A DNA stretch of 64,000 bases from Aphrocallistes beatrix (Eukaryota; Porifera; Hexactinellida; Sceptrulophora; Aphrocallistidae). Numbering within the stretch: the stretch's first letter is position 1; each line of letters starts with the position of its first letter. Positions 33,247-42,258 of the stretch are shown here, piece after piece. The position numbers were made by a program, and so were the translations under genes. The notes under the pieces were generated by a model, which did not search any database, was not told the origin of the DNA, and saw nothing but the letters and a program-made list of their open reading frames with translations. The stretch spans positions 2,116,096 through 2,180,095 of the forward strand of contig OY725499.1 in NCBI GenBank assembly GCA_963281255.1, in the 5' to 3' direction.

Positions 33247-33455
33247 GCCTTCTATCACATAAAATACCTGAGTTATAGTCAAAAACTGAAATTTCTAATT
33301 ATAAAAAGGTGACAATGACGTCATAATTCCATGATGAGTCGATATTTTCGTCTGAGCTCAGAACTTAGTGGAGCCATAGCCAAAAGACTCCCACATGCCA
33401 AAAATCAGCTCTTTGTGTCTGGAAGTTTCTTCAATCAATTCGTTACAGAGATTAG
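33247..33455 (-). mobile_element. Helitron-like family B, fragment
   Basis: The internal segment of family B is present (TGACGTCATAATTCCATGAT, GGAGCCATAGCCAAAAG, TTCTTCAATCAATTCGTTAC) without either terminus. Confidence 0.6.
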
Positions 33456-33477
33456 AAAAGGATACATACAAGTATAT

Positions 33478-35654
33478 CAGTGTAACGTAAACATTATTAG
33501 ATACATCCATAGACTACTTCAATAAAGGACTGTAGGCTGCCAGCTCGGGTCTTGGAACTTGGGTCCATTGTGTATTTCTTTATATCTTCTAATCCGTTAA
33601 AGTTAGACTCCCAAAATGTATTATTGTTGAATAGGAAGTCATATGTTGGGAGTCGATTGGTCATATTGCCTTGCCTAAAATATTTATGGAATGTCGGTTT
33701 TGTGGTTTTCACACCTTTCTACATTATGTTAATATTGTCAAAATATCGCTTCAAATTTTAACTAGACATGAGAATTGTGTTATTATACAATAGTAATTCA
33801 TAGGTAGGGAGTCTATTAGTCATATTTCCTTACCTCAAATAATTACTACATATAATAATTAATTAATCCTTTATTGTAGTTTCTCTTTCCGTCGAAGACA
33901 GCCAAGTTGTTGCTCCCGATCACTAATCTCATTGACTTGGGCTTTTAGTACGTAGTGTATTGACTAGACTACGACGCACCTCCAAACTCTGAGCAAGAGG
34001 AGTATCCACAAATGAAAGAATATTCATTATATGTGTTCGACATCTATTTTCCGGTTCAGGAAGTTCGTTCAGCAGATTGATGGCCATGAAAACAAACCAG
34101 GTGGTTTCTAATGTAGGTAATCTTAACCCTCCTCTGTTAAGCTCCAGCAAGAATTCACTCGAAACCTCTTCTCCTTCACTTGGTTCACCGTGCTTATAAG
34201 TCAAAAATCCCGCAATGAAGACTACTTTATGTTTCAGGATGTCAGTAGAATCTAAGAGTTGCTGTGTATCTTCGATACCTATTTCTTGCATCAGATCTAG
34301 ATCTGCTAAGCTGATAGGTGCTGTACAATATGAGCACTTCCACTCTTCACAACCTTTTGGAATGATTCCATAATTCAGCATCTGATGTAAACGCTGTACT
34401 TTGCCTGCAGAAATAACATCACCTACTATATCTATGTAAAAATTACCTCCGTGTCGTTGCCTGGCTTGTCCGAAAAACTTTTCTAGAGGATCCTGAGAGA
34501 AGATATTTCATCAAGTATTTCATCAACCTGAGACCATCTGTGAAGAAGGCTATTCTTCTGTAGATTTTTGAAATTACTCTTGGGCATCGGGTAGCCATCC
34601 TTCTCTGCTTGGAACAAATTTAAGAAACCAAAATGGGATTCCACTTCCTTGAAGTAGATAAATTGTGTCACATTTCTTCCAAGATCATCCAACTTAAACA
34701 TTGTTAAATTTCCGCTGGTGTTTTTGACACAGAATGATGTATAACGTGATTTAACCTTGTCTGTAAATATGGAAAAACTCGAAATCTTATCACATTTGTC
34801 CAGATATTCTTTTTGTAACTGATCACGTACCTCTGCAGAGGTTTTTCTTGTTGGTCTTGGATACGTTAAGGATTGCTTCTGACAGGATTTTGCAATTCCG
34901 TGAAAATTAGTAGGAGGTCCAACTGGACGTTTTCCACCTTTTACAGTGACCCACTCACATTCAAAATGTGATGCACACACAAAAATTTCTGTTCTTTCTC
35001 TGAGACTACCTGGGTCATTTGGCATTGCCTCAATCCACCTGTTTCGTTCAGTAATTTCAGTAGGAAATCGGACAACTGAGGTATAAGGTCCACCTGTATA
35101 ATTGCCTCGACAACCATAAGCTGCACAACGCTTCGGCATAAGTATATTGACAAATCTCGAATTCAAGTTAAGTGAATTGAACTGCTAAGTATATTAAGAA
35201 TAATGTTAATCAAATGTATTATTATCAGTTGGCCACCCTTCAATTTTGACCATATATGGAAAGGTGTGAAATCGCATAACTCACATTCCACAATTATTTG
35301 AGGTAAGGAAATATTACTAATAGACTCCCTACCTATGAATTACTATTGTATAATAACACAATTCTCATGTCTAGTTAAAATTTGAAGCGATATTTTGACA
35401 ATATTAACATAATGTGGAAAGGTGTGAAAACCACAAAACCGACATTCCATAAATATTTTAGGCAAGGCAATATGACCAATCGACTCTCAACATATGACTT
35501 CCTATTCAACAATAATACATTTTGGGAGTCTAACTTTAACGGATTAGAAGATATAAAGAAATACACAATGGACCCAAGTTCCAAGACCCGAGCTGGCAGC
35601 TTACAGTCCTTTATTGAAGTAGTCTATGGATACATCAGTAAATGTAGGTTACTG
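33478..35654 (-). mobile_element. P element with long inverted repeats, internally deleted
   Basis: Inverted repeats of about 370 bp (33478-33846 and about 35297-35654) begin CAGTGTAAC or CAGTAACC and share CTATGGATACAT and CGAGCTGGCAGC. Between them lies one minus-strand gene with a THAP domain and a P-type C-terminus. The flanks show no clear 8-bp duplication. The open frames inside the repeats are mirror images and probably not coding. Confidence 0.75.
33929..35135 (-). pseudogene. THAP-domain P-element transposase, core deleted
   Basis: The start at MPKRCAAYGCRGNYTGG (35135) gives a full THAP C2CH finger: Cys5, Cys10, then FVCASHFE with the late Cys-x2-His, and VGPPTNFHG in the AVPTIF position. 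A short linker follows, then after a frame change PLEKFFGQARQRHGGN and VISAGKVQRLHQMLNYG, the C-terminal part of P/THAP9 transposases, and RGGLRLPTLETTWFVFMAIN before the stop at 33929. The catalytic RNase-H-like core is gone, so the protein is about half the usual ~750 residues. Such truncated forms repress transposition in Drosophila. That role here would be inference. Confidence 0.7.
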
Positions 35655-36776
35655 CAATGTGATGTGGTACTTAATTGAGTTTAAATTAGGGAAGGAGTAT
35701 TGTGTACAACATGGAGGCTTCATAAGGGTCCATAGTTACTATACAGTGCCGGCGGAAGTGGTCAGGCCAGTCAGGCCATGGCATGACTACTTATGTCAAG
35801 GCACAATACTAAAGGCTTAGGAGGCCTGGCCACTATAGGGACCACTATGATGATATATTCAGAATTAAAGGTCAACATTCGGTAAATTGGGTCAAATTTT
35901 AAATTTCAAAAAAGTCTCGTTTAGACAAAAAACTTTCTCCACTTAAAAAACTCAAAGACTTTTAGGGTGCCGAAATCGTCACATGGAGCAACAACTTCCA
36001 AAGGGAAATTTCCGACTTCGTCGCATTTCCGTCAAGAGAATCAAGATACCTGGAAAACTCACTGAGTATTGCTGCCACAAAGGATTGAGGATCTGAAATT
36101 TTGTATAAATATCCCTTTGTATGCTGTTGTTCCATATGACGATGTTGACACCCAAAAATCCGCTTTGTGGGATTTGGGAGTTTTAGGTAAAAAATAAGAA
36201 AGTTTAACCCAAGACCTACTTAATACACGGCTGTGTATGTCACCGAGAAGGCTAGAAATAGAAGGCCGGTTTTAACACAGTTCAAAGTTCATTAACTGAT
36301 AAATCACAAACCGTATAGACTTTTGAAATGTATTATTACCATATACAAACATCATATCAGAGTATGCAATTGAACTGTCAAAAAGTTGATAGATTATCAT
36401 GCGATTGCGCAATGGGCTCTTTTTAGAGCGAAAAAAAACTAAGGCTAGAAGTGTGCTTCCAAATTCCTGGGATGACATGTATTGTGTCATCATCCAAGGA
36501 ATGTGGAAGCACACTTCTATCCCGTCTGTGAGGGTTTTTTTTCTGGGAGGTAAGCCCCCCAGACCCCCAATTATTTTGAAGTCAAAAGATAATTTTGTCA
36601 AATTTTATTATCATTATGTGCTCTTCTTCGCCTATAAAAAGATTTAACCGAAATTAATACCATAACAATTTTCATCCTACAAACTTTAATTGATGCAACA
36701 ATTAAAGTTTGTAGGATGAAAAATGTTATATGAGATTAAGTGAAATTTTGTCACATAACTAAAATAAACAGTTAAA
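35655..36776. other. Non-coding stretch with hairpins and a hAT-like terminus
   Basis: TACAGTGCCGGCGGAAGTGG near 35741 looks like a hAT end and may be the 3' terminus of the hAT relic to its right. A ~76-base foldback lies at about 36446-36521 (AGAAGTGTGCTTCC and inverse). No gene is supported. Confidence 0.4.
36669..36723. repeat. Perfect hairpin, 24-bp arms
   Basis: TTTTCATCCTACAAACTTTA followed by ATTG pairs perfectly with its inverse around a short loop. It lies about 55 bases downstream of the hAT gene's stop codon on the minus strand, so it could act at the RNA end, or be a small MITE. Confidence 0.6.
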
Positions 36777-38160
36777 CTAACGGATCCTTCGGTTCTTCTC
36801 TGCGAACCGATTCAGAATGTCTTCTTCGTCGATGAGGGAAAGTATGTTACGATTCACGTGCAGCACCCCCAAGTCGCTTCCCCGCTCTTCTGACATTGTC
36901 GAACGAAGGTATGATTTAATTCGCTTCAGTGCACTGAATGACCTTTCTGCCGAGGAGCTCGAAACTGGAACTGTGGCAGCTACTTGAATAGCTGTGAAGA
37001 TACGTGGAAAAAGAATCTTGTGTGGAGACATGAACACGTAGAATTCCAGCAAAGTCTTCGGAAGCTCTTCCTCTCTCGTGAACATATCCTTCAACAAAGC
37101 AATCTCAGATTCTATCGCTGCCAATGTATCTCCACAAAATATACTATAGTGTCGACAGAACGCCTTGATGTCAGCGACATCCAAGAAAGTACAGCTTCCG
37201 GGAGAGAGTGCTACAGTTCCGTTGTACACGACGCGCAGGGTTACCATTCGTCCTTTTTTAGAAAGGACAGTCCTTCTTTTTTGCTACCTGTCCTTTTTAA
37301 AATATGCTGTCCCTTTTGTCCTTTTTTTTCGCTTTTTGTCCTTATTGTCCTTTTTTTCGCTTTTTGTCCTTTTTGTTCTTATAAACTCATTCTTGTCCTT
37401 TTACGTTTTACTTGTAGATTATATACTAGAATGGCTATCATGATGATTTAGCATATTTTGGAAATCGAAACCCTAGGTGAGAATTTACATCTATGTCCGC
37501 AGCTTCACAAAAAAATTCAAACCGATATCTCTTAAACTCAGGTCTGTACACCACATACGGCCGGACACCAGCACTCATTTTAGAACTGTGCTACTATAAC
37601 ATTATATTGGATCAGAGATCCAATATAATGATATAGAAGCACACTAAAAACATTCAAAACAATTCCTTGGGGTGCTAGCACCCAGACAGCCATTATTGTC
37701 GTTCGCTACGCTCTCTCTTTACATCGTTTTTCTAAATCTTCGATCTATCCCTGAGTGTCCTTTTTTTTATGACCGAGGAGATGGCAACCCTGACGACGCG
37801 GTTCTCATGGTTCATGAAGCGTCGATCGAACTCCTTCGCGAGTGTGTTACATAGTGGCAGGAACAGTCGACGTCGATAGTCATCTGGGCCCTCGAAGTTA
37901 CCAACATGCTTACCTTTGGCTCTACGGACGCTTCGTATACGATGAGCTGGAAGAACAGGAAACTCACATAGGGTGGTCAACTCCACAGCCTCGCTCCAGA
38001 TGCAGTTCCATATCTCATCAGGGTAAGGATGCTCGGGGCGGTTTGAGACGATGTCGCTCAGAGTCTTCACAGTTTCGAGGGCATCCACCATTGTCTCTGT
38101 CTTGCCCTGAAGCTTCTCCGTAGCCACCGCACACATGTGCAGCAACCAACGTATTGTCCA
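36777..38160 (-). pseudogene. hAT transposase (ZMYM1-like), partial
   Basis: The minus-strand frame starts within the body (TEKLQGKTETMVDALETVKT) and continues RRRLFLPLCNTLAKEFDRRF to a nested hAT MITE. It then resumes into YNGTVALSPGSCTFLDV and the C-terminal dimerisation region (VPVSSSSAERSFSALKRIKS), the most conserved hAT feature. The frame stops naturally at 36777. Without the MITE it would be one open frame of about 270 residues. The N-terminal finger and catalytic Asp region are missing, so it is a truncated relic. Confidence 0.75.
37236..37792. mobile_element. hAT MITE nested in a hAT gene
   Basis: The termini CAGGGTTACCATTC and, inverted, CAGGGTTGCCATC are flanked by the perfect 8-bp duplication ACGACGCG (37228-37235 and 37793-37800). 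The T-rich arms contain repeated GTCCTTTTT. A 14-bp-arm palindrome lies at 37598-37630 in the centre. It is non-coding. Confidence 0.9.
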
Positions 38161-38293
38161 ATAAGTGGACTACGAAACAAGAAGTGAGCTTTTGTTCTAG
38201 GTTGCGGGAGGAATGTCACTCATTTTGGATACTAAGGTACTAACAAAAACGCACTAAATAATTATTAATCAGAAGAAAAACATTTCAACATTG

Positions 38294-38392
38294 AAGTCGG
38301 TTTTAGATTTGCAGTTTCTTCAATCAATTCGTTACAGATATATATACGTGTATATCCTTACTATTAAAACTCGATTAATGTGTGTGTATATA
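38294..38392. mobile_element. Helitron-like family B scraps (internal piece and a 5' end)
   Basis: GCAGTTTCTTCAATCAATTC at 38310 is an inverted internal piece of family B. It runs through a TA repeat into a forward 5' terminus, TCCTTACTATTAAAACTCG at 38356. The stretch 38161-38293 before it holds nothing I recognise. Confidence 0.5.
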
Positions 38393-38860
38393 GCACAGGC
38401 AGCCCTCGCCGTTCGCGAGTTTGCCATTCGCGGAAAGTTTTTTGAATCTTGTTTTGCTAATCGCGACTCGTTCCCTCGACTATTCGCGGTTTTCGTAACT
38501 CTCTTCAGTAGTTTCATGCACTGCCATAAGTCTATAACCTTATACGTATCTACAATTTAGGTTTAGTACTAAAGGCTAGACTTACTATTTAGGTATGCTA
38601 CTTAGGTTGCTACTAGGGGATCTATATTTTTTATTTATCACTTCCATTATTATTACAATTTCACTTGTGCCAGTGTATCTATCAGTATTACAGCTCAACT
38701 TGATTCAATAACGTATTTAGCAAACTGTTTCTAGCGTCGTTTTTATATTCTAGGAACGTAACCCCAATATTCTCATTGAACTAACGTCTTGCCGTTCGCG
38801 ATTTTGCCATTCGCGAGAATTCTCAGGAACGTAACCCACGCGAACGGCGAGGGATACTTG
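38393..38860. mobile_element. pogo/Tigger-type MITE
   Basis: Inverted termini share CCCTCGCCGTTCGCG and are flanked by TA on both sides. The interior repeats CGTTCGCGA(G/T)TTTGCCATTC twice. It is non-coding and inserted in the TA run following a Helitron-like 5' end. Confidence 0.75.
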
Positions 38861-38873
38861 TATATATATATAT

Positions 38874-38914
38874 ATATATCCTTACTATTAAAACTCGATT
38901 AATGTTTGTACATA
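38874..38914 (+). mobile_element. Helitron-like family B, second isolated 5' end
   Basis: TCCTTACTATTAAAACTCG after an A, followed by ATTAATGTTTGTACATA, repeats the 38356 terminus some 520 bases later in the same orientation. A pogo-type MITE follows. Confidence 0.55.
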
Positions 38915-39101
38915 CAGTCGACTCCGCTTAATAGGGCCACATCGGTCAGAGGACATTTTGCCCCGATTAAGCGGAGGACCCTATTAACCGAAAATATTTT
39001 GTATTAGCTTCTATGTGTGAGAGCTATTCCGTCCTGCTAAAAGTGTCCCGATTAAGAGGCTGACCCGATTAAACAGTGGCCCTATTAAGCGGAGTCGACT
39101 G
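38915..39101. mobile_element. pogo-type MITE, copy 2
   Basis: Near-identical to 30984-31151 (termini CAGTCGACTCCGCTTAATAG, TA flanks), again in the TA run of a Helitron-like B end. It is slightly longer than copy 1. Confidence 0.85.
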
Positions 39102-39111
39102 TATATATATA

Positions 39112-39807
39112 CAAGCACGCTTCGCTTGCTTGCGCTGCGCGGCTTGCGGACACTGCGTGTCCGCAGAGTCGCCCTGCGGGCGCCTGGAGTGACTCAATCT
39201 AACAAATTTTGGGAATTTTTTTTTCTTTATATAAATATTGTAAACAAAGGTTAACGAATAATTTCTCATATGGATCCGAAAATATAATATTCGAAATCTA
39301 CAGCACTAAAAACCCCATGTCAACCGTTGGAAGCTAGTCTCTAGCATATTTTTGAGATTTGTTTACTTTATGTATCTAATGTAAACAAAAGTAAACAAAT
39401 AATTTATCATATAGATCTGAAAATATGATATTCGAAATCTACACCCCTAAAAACCCCATATCACCCGTTAGAAGCTAGTCTCTAGCATATTTTTCAAAAT
39501 TCATCAATGGTATGAAAATATGTACATAATCATTTTTATTGCCATACACTATAATACATTTAAGATATCAAAACATAAGTAATGGTTTCTATTGTGATAG
39601 TGTAGTCATTTATTTTGTATAGAAAAGGTGTGAAAATTTGTTTTTCATTTTTTTGCAGAGGTGTGAAAATTTCGCTTAGATCTTAGAACTTAATCGTAGT
39701 CATATCATTTGACACCTACATGCCAATTTTCACAACTCTGACTTCCCAATTCTTCAATCAATTCGGACAAACACACAAAAAAAATCCTAGCATTTTAATA
39801 TATAAGA
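39112..39807 (-). mobile_element. Helitron-like family A, copy 2 (complete)
   Basis: On the minus strand it runs from TCTTATATATTAAAATGCTA (39807, after an A) to the GC-rich end and CTTG (39112, before a T). It has two ~130-bp internal units against three in copy A1, which explains its shorter length (696 versus 920 bp). Confidence 0.7.
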
Positions 39808-39838
39808 TATATACATATATATATATACGTATATATAT

Positions 39839-40049
39839 AGTAACGAATTGATTGAAGAAACTACCAGGCACAGAAAGCTGATTTTTGGCATGTAGGAGTT
39901 TTTTGGCTATGGCTCCAGTAAGTTCTGAGCTCAGACCAAAATGTCGACTCATCATAGAATTATGACGTCATTGTCACCTTTTTTTATAATTAGAAATTTC
40001 AGTTTGCCATTTTAGGTGATAGAAGGCTAAAATTATAATAGAATGTGTA
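39839..40049 (+). mobile_element. Helitron-like family B, fragment
   Basis: GAATTGATTGAAGAAACT, GATTTTTGGCATGTAGGAG and TGACGTCATTGTCACC mark the internal part. The 5' terminus and the GC-rich 3' end are both absent. Confidence 0.6.
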
Positions 40050-40583
40050 TGTTGCAGTGTAAATGCGAAACTGGTGGATTCGCGAATACACTGAATAGTT
40101 GGTGGATTCGCGAAAACACCGGTGCAAATGCGAAACCTTTTTATCTTAAATCTTATGGTTGGTTAATTATATAACTCAAAGGAAATACGTAGTATTTACA
40201 CTATTATTAGTAATACTCAGCTGTTTCATAATTAAAAAATTGACAGTAAGATGATGTAAACAACAGGTTTTGAAAGCTACTATACAACTACATTTTTGGC
40301 GTGAGAAAGTAAAGTTTCTAAACTTAAAACATACCAAAAAGCAAATAATATAGCATAGCATGAGGAGTGATGTATGTAATGTAAGAATAATTTATCATGC
40401 TTGAGGATTACATGAAAACGATTTAGAATAAGATTTCCATTCATTGATCTTGATTAAAAGTTTTGTTGTAATCTAGTTGTTCCTATGAGAAATATAAATC
40501 AACCATAAGATTTAAGATAAAAAGGTTTCGCATTTGCACCGGTGTATTCGCGAATCCACCAGTTTCGCATTTACACTGCAACA
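40050..40583. mobile_element. TIR element with long, repeated arms
   Basis: TGTTGCAGTGTAAATGCGAA opens the left end and its inverse closes the right. Arms of about 100 bp carry the motif GGTGGATTCGCGAA twice on the left. The 530-bp body is AT-rich with no gene. No clear target duplication was found, so the superfamily is unassigned. Confidence 0.65.
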
Positions 40584-40732
40584 TTTATACTTCAATCCTA
40601 AAACCGCTAATTAAATAACTGTTATTATCAACTATATAATTATCTCATATTGTGAGTTCATGGTTGCTTAAATATTCATTTTGAAAATATTATGTAACCA
40701 CAATATTTATATTTACTTTACATATAACACTA

Positions 40733-41807
40733 GTGTATTACAATAATGTATTGTTTTGCTGCATATTATTTCTATTACTCATTTATAATACCGCACTTGA
40801 CAACACTAATTGCATAAATCATTATTTGGACGAGATGTCTTGTCTCGCGCCTGACTCGACTTCCAATTACAGAGGAGTGGAACACTTCATGAAGTTTTTC
40901 AATTTCCCAAAGATGGTGCTCTTCGTGAAAATGGTATTGAGCCATTCCAAGACGTGTGAATACTACCAGAACAACAAGATCCCGGGTGAGTGATTTCTTA
41001 AGTAATGTAGTTAATTATTCTAGAATCATGCATATACATACTCAAGTTGGGTAGAAACAATTGACTGAATTTAAAAGACTAAGAAAAAGTGCTGCCTTCC
41101 CCAAATTTAGTAAATGCAATCCTCGTTACTACAAAAACGTGGGCATAAGTACCTTTTTTTAAATTCGGATAAGTGCAATTTATCTAAACGTGCTCCAAAT
41201 TAACATCGGGACATTTTGCCTCGCCTTTCCAACCTGACAAGCCTGCCGGTTGTCAGGTTGGAAAGGCGAAATGTAATTTTGGCCCTTAAGATTTTCCATT
41301 AGTCAACTTCAGCCGGACTGTTAGCTTATATCATGGATAAGAACAGTGTAGACCAGAACTAAACTGTTGAGTACTCAGTTCTTGAAATTCGTTAATGGTG
41401 TTTAGAAAATGTTCAATGTGAATTGGGTAGGGAAGACTAGTCGTTTTAACTAATGTGGCATGCCACCCCAAGTCAACATAACATTTAGGTCTGGGTGGCA
41501 CGCTATCCCTGCCACCCCTAGAGTTACGCCTATGAGGACGATGTATCTGCACTCTCAGCAGAAATTTAAAGATTTATTCTGACTCTTCCCGTACTAATAT
41601 TATTCATTTGGCATGTGCTACTATGGAACTAGAACATTGTACACTTCTAATAAAGTTAAGACCTATATATATAATGCACTAGTATTGAAACAAGAGAATA
41701 GTAAACTGGCTAAATTCAAGAACTAATTTAATATATTCTTTGTTTATTTAGTCGACTTCACAGACTGTAGAAGTCCGGAATGTGTGACTATATTCTATTG
41801 AAAGGCC
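40733..41807 (+). CDS. Secreted-type small cysteine protein, two exons seen
   Basis: The exon from about 40733 reads NNVLFCCILFLLLIYNTALD, a strong signal-peptide core, then NCINHYLDEMSCLAPDSTSN, KFFNFPKMVLFVKMVLSHSK and TCEYYQNNKIP. It ends at a donor (CCCG G|GTGAGT, 40985). After a 764-base intron an acceptor (TTTATTTAG, 41749) is followed in phase by VDFTDCRSPECVTIFY and a stop. The mature part carries about six Cys, suiting an extracellular disulfide-bonded peptide. No ATG starts the signal exon in frame, so a further 5' exon is likely (AG at 40731-40733 may be its acceptor). I do not recognise a family. Confidence 0.45.
41214..41273. repeat. Perfect hairpin in an intron
   Basis: CGCCTTTCCAACCTGACAA pairs exactly with its inverse around GCCTGCCGG. 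It lies within the intron of the gene at 40733-41807. Confidence 0.55.
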
Positions 41808-41839
41808 GAAGTGTGATTGTTCCCTTATGATGCCTCAAG

Positions 41840-41995
41840 TCTCAGGTCTCAAGTCAAGTCAAATATGTCCCTCAAGCTAAGTCAAGTCTATCTCTCAAGC
41901 TAAGTCAAGTCTGTCTCTCAAGCTAAGTCAAGTCTCTCTCAAGCTCAGTCAAGTCTGTCTCTCAAGCTAAGTCAAGTCTGTCCCTCAAGTCTCAA
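41840..41995. repeat. Minisatellite, ~23-bp unit
   Basis: The unit CTCAAGCTAAGTCAAGTCTG recurs about six times with TCTCT spacers, degenerating at both ends. The stretch 41808-42258 has no gene. Confidence 0.75.
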
Positions 41996-42184
41996 TATTG
42001 TGATTAACTATTCTTTTGATATTTTGTATGTATTAAGTATTAAATAATTCGACTATGTACATTAAAAACCAAATAATATATCTCATTTCAATTGTTCTGA
42101 TATAATAGTTAGTTTGTCAGGGGGGTGAATGCCTAAATTGATGGAAAATTGAAATATCTACAATATCAAAATTATTGGTTTTGA

Positions 42185-42252
42185 AGTATTTAACCAATCC
42201 ATGGTACTAATTTTTGGGTGAGTGCCATTGCCTTAGTATATAGAATGCTATG
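42185..42252. mobile_element. Isolated right end of a P-type element
   Basis: GTGCCATTGCCTTAGTATAT followed by AGAATGCTATG matches the right terminus of the P elements at 48774-53132 and 49396-51660. Its partner left end is not seen in the window. Only six bases separate it from the Ginger1-B terminus. Confidence 0.6.
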
Positions 42253-42258
42253 ACTGAG

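Noticed and set aside
33497-33760. Frame of ~70 codons also found at 35382-35678
   Set aside because: Both are the two arms of the P element's inverted repeats. Opposite frames are equally open, so coding is unlikely.
37250-37443. Phe/Leu-rich frame resembling a membrane protein
   Set aside because: It comes from the T-rich arms of the hAT MITE at 37236-37792.
41331-41552. Arg/His-rich minus-strand frame in the intron of the secreted gene
   Set aside because: No start context, no family features, and it lies in an intron with repeats.
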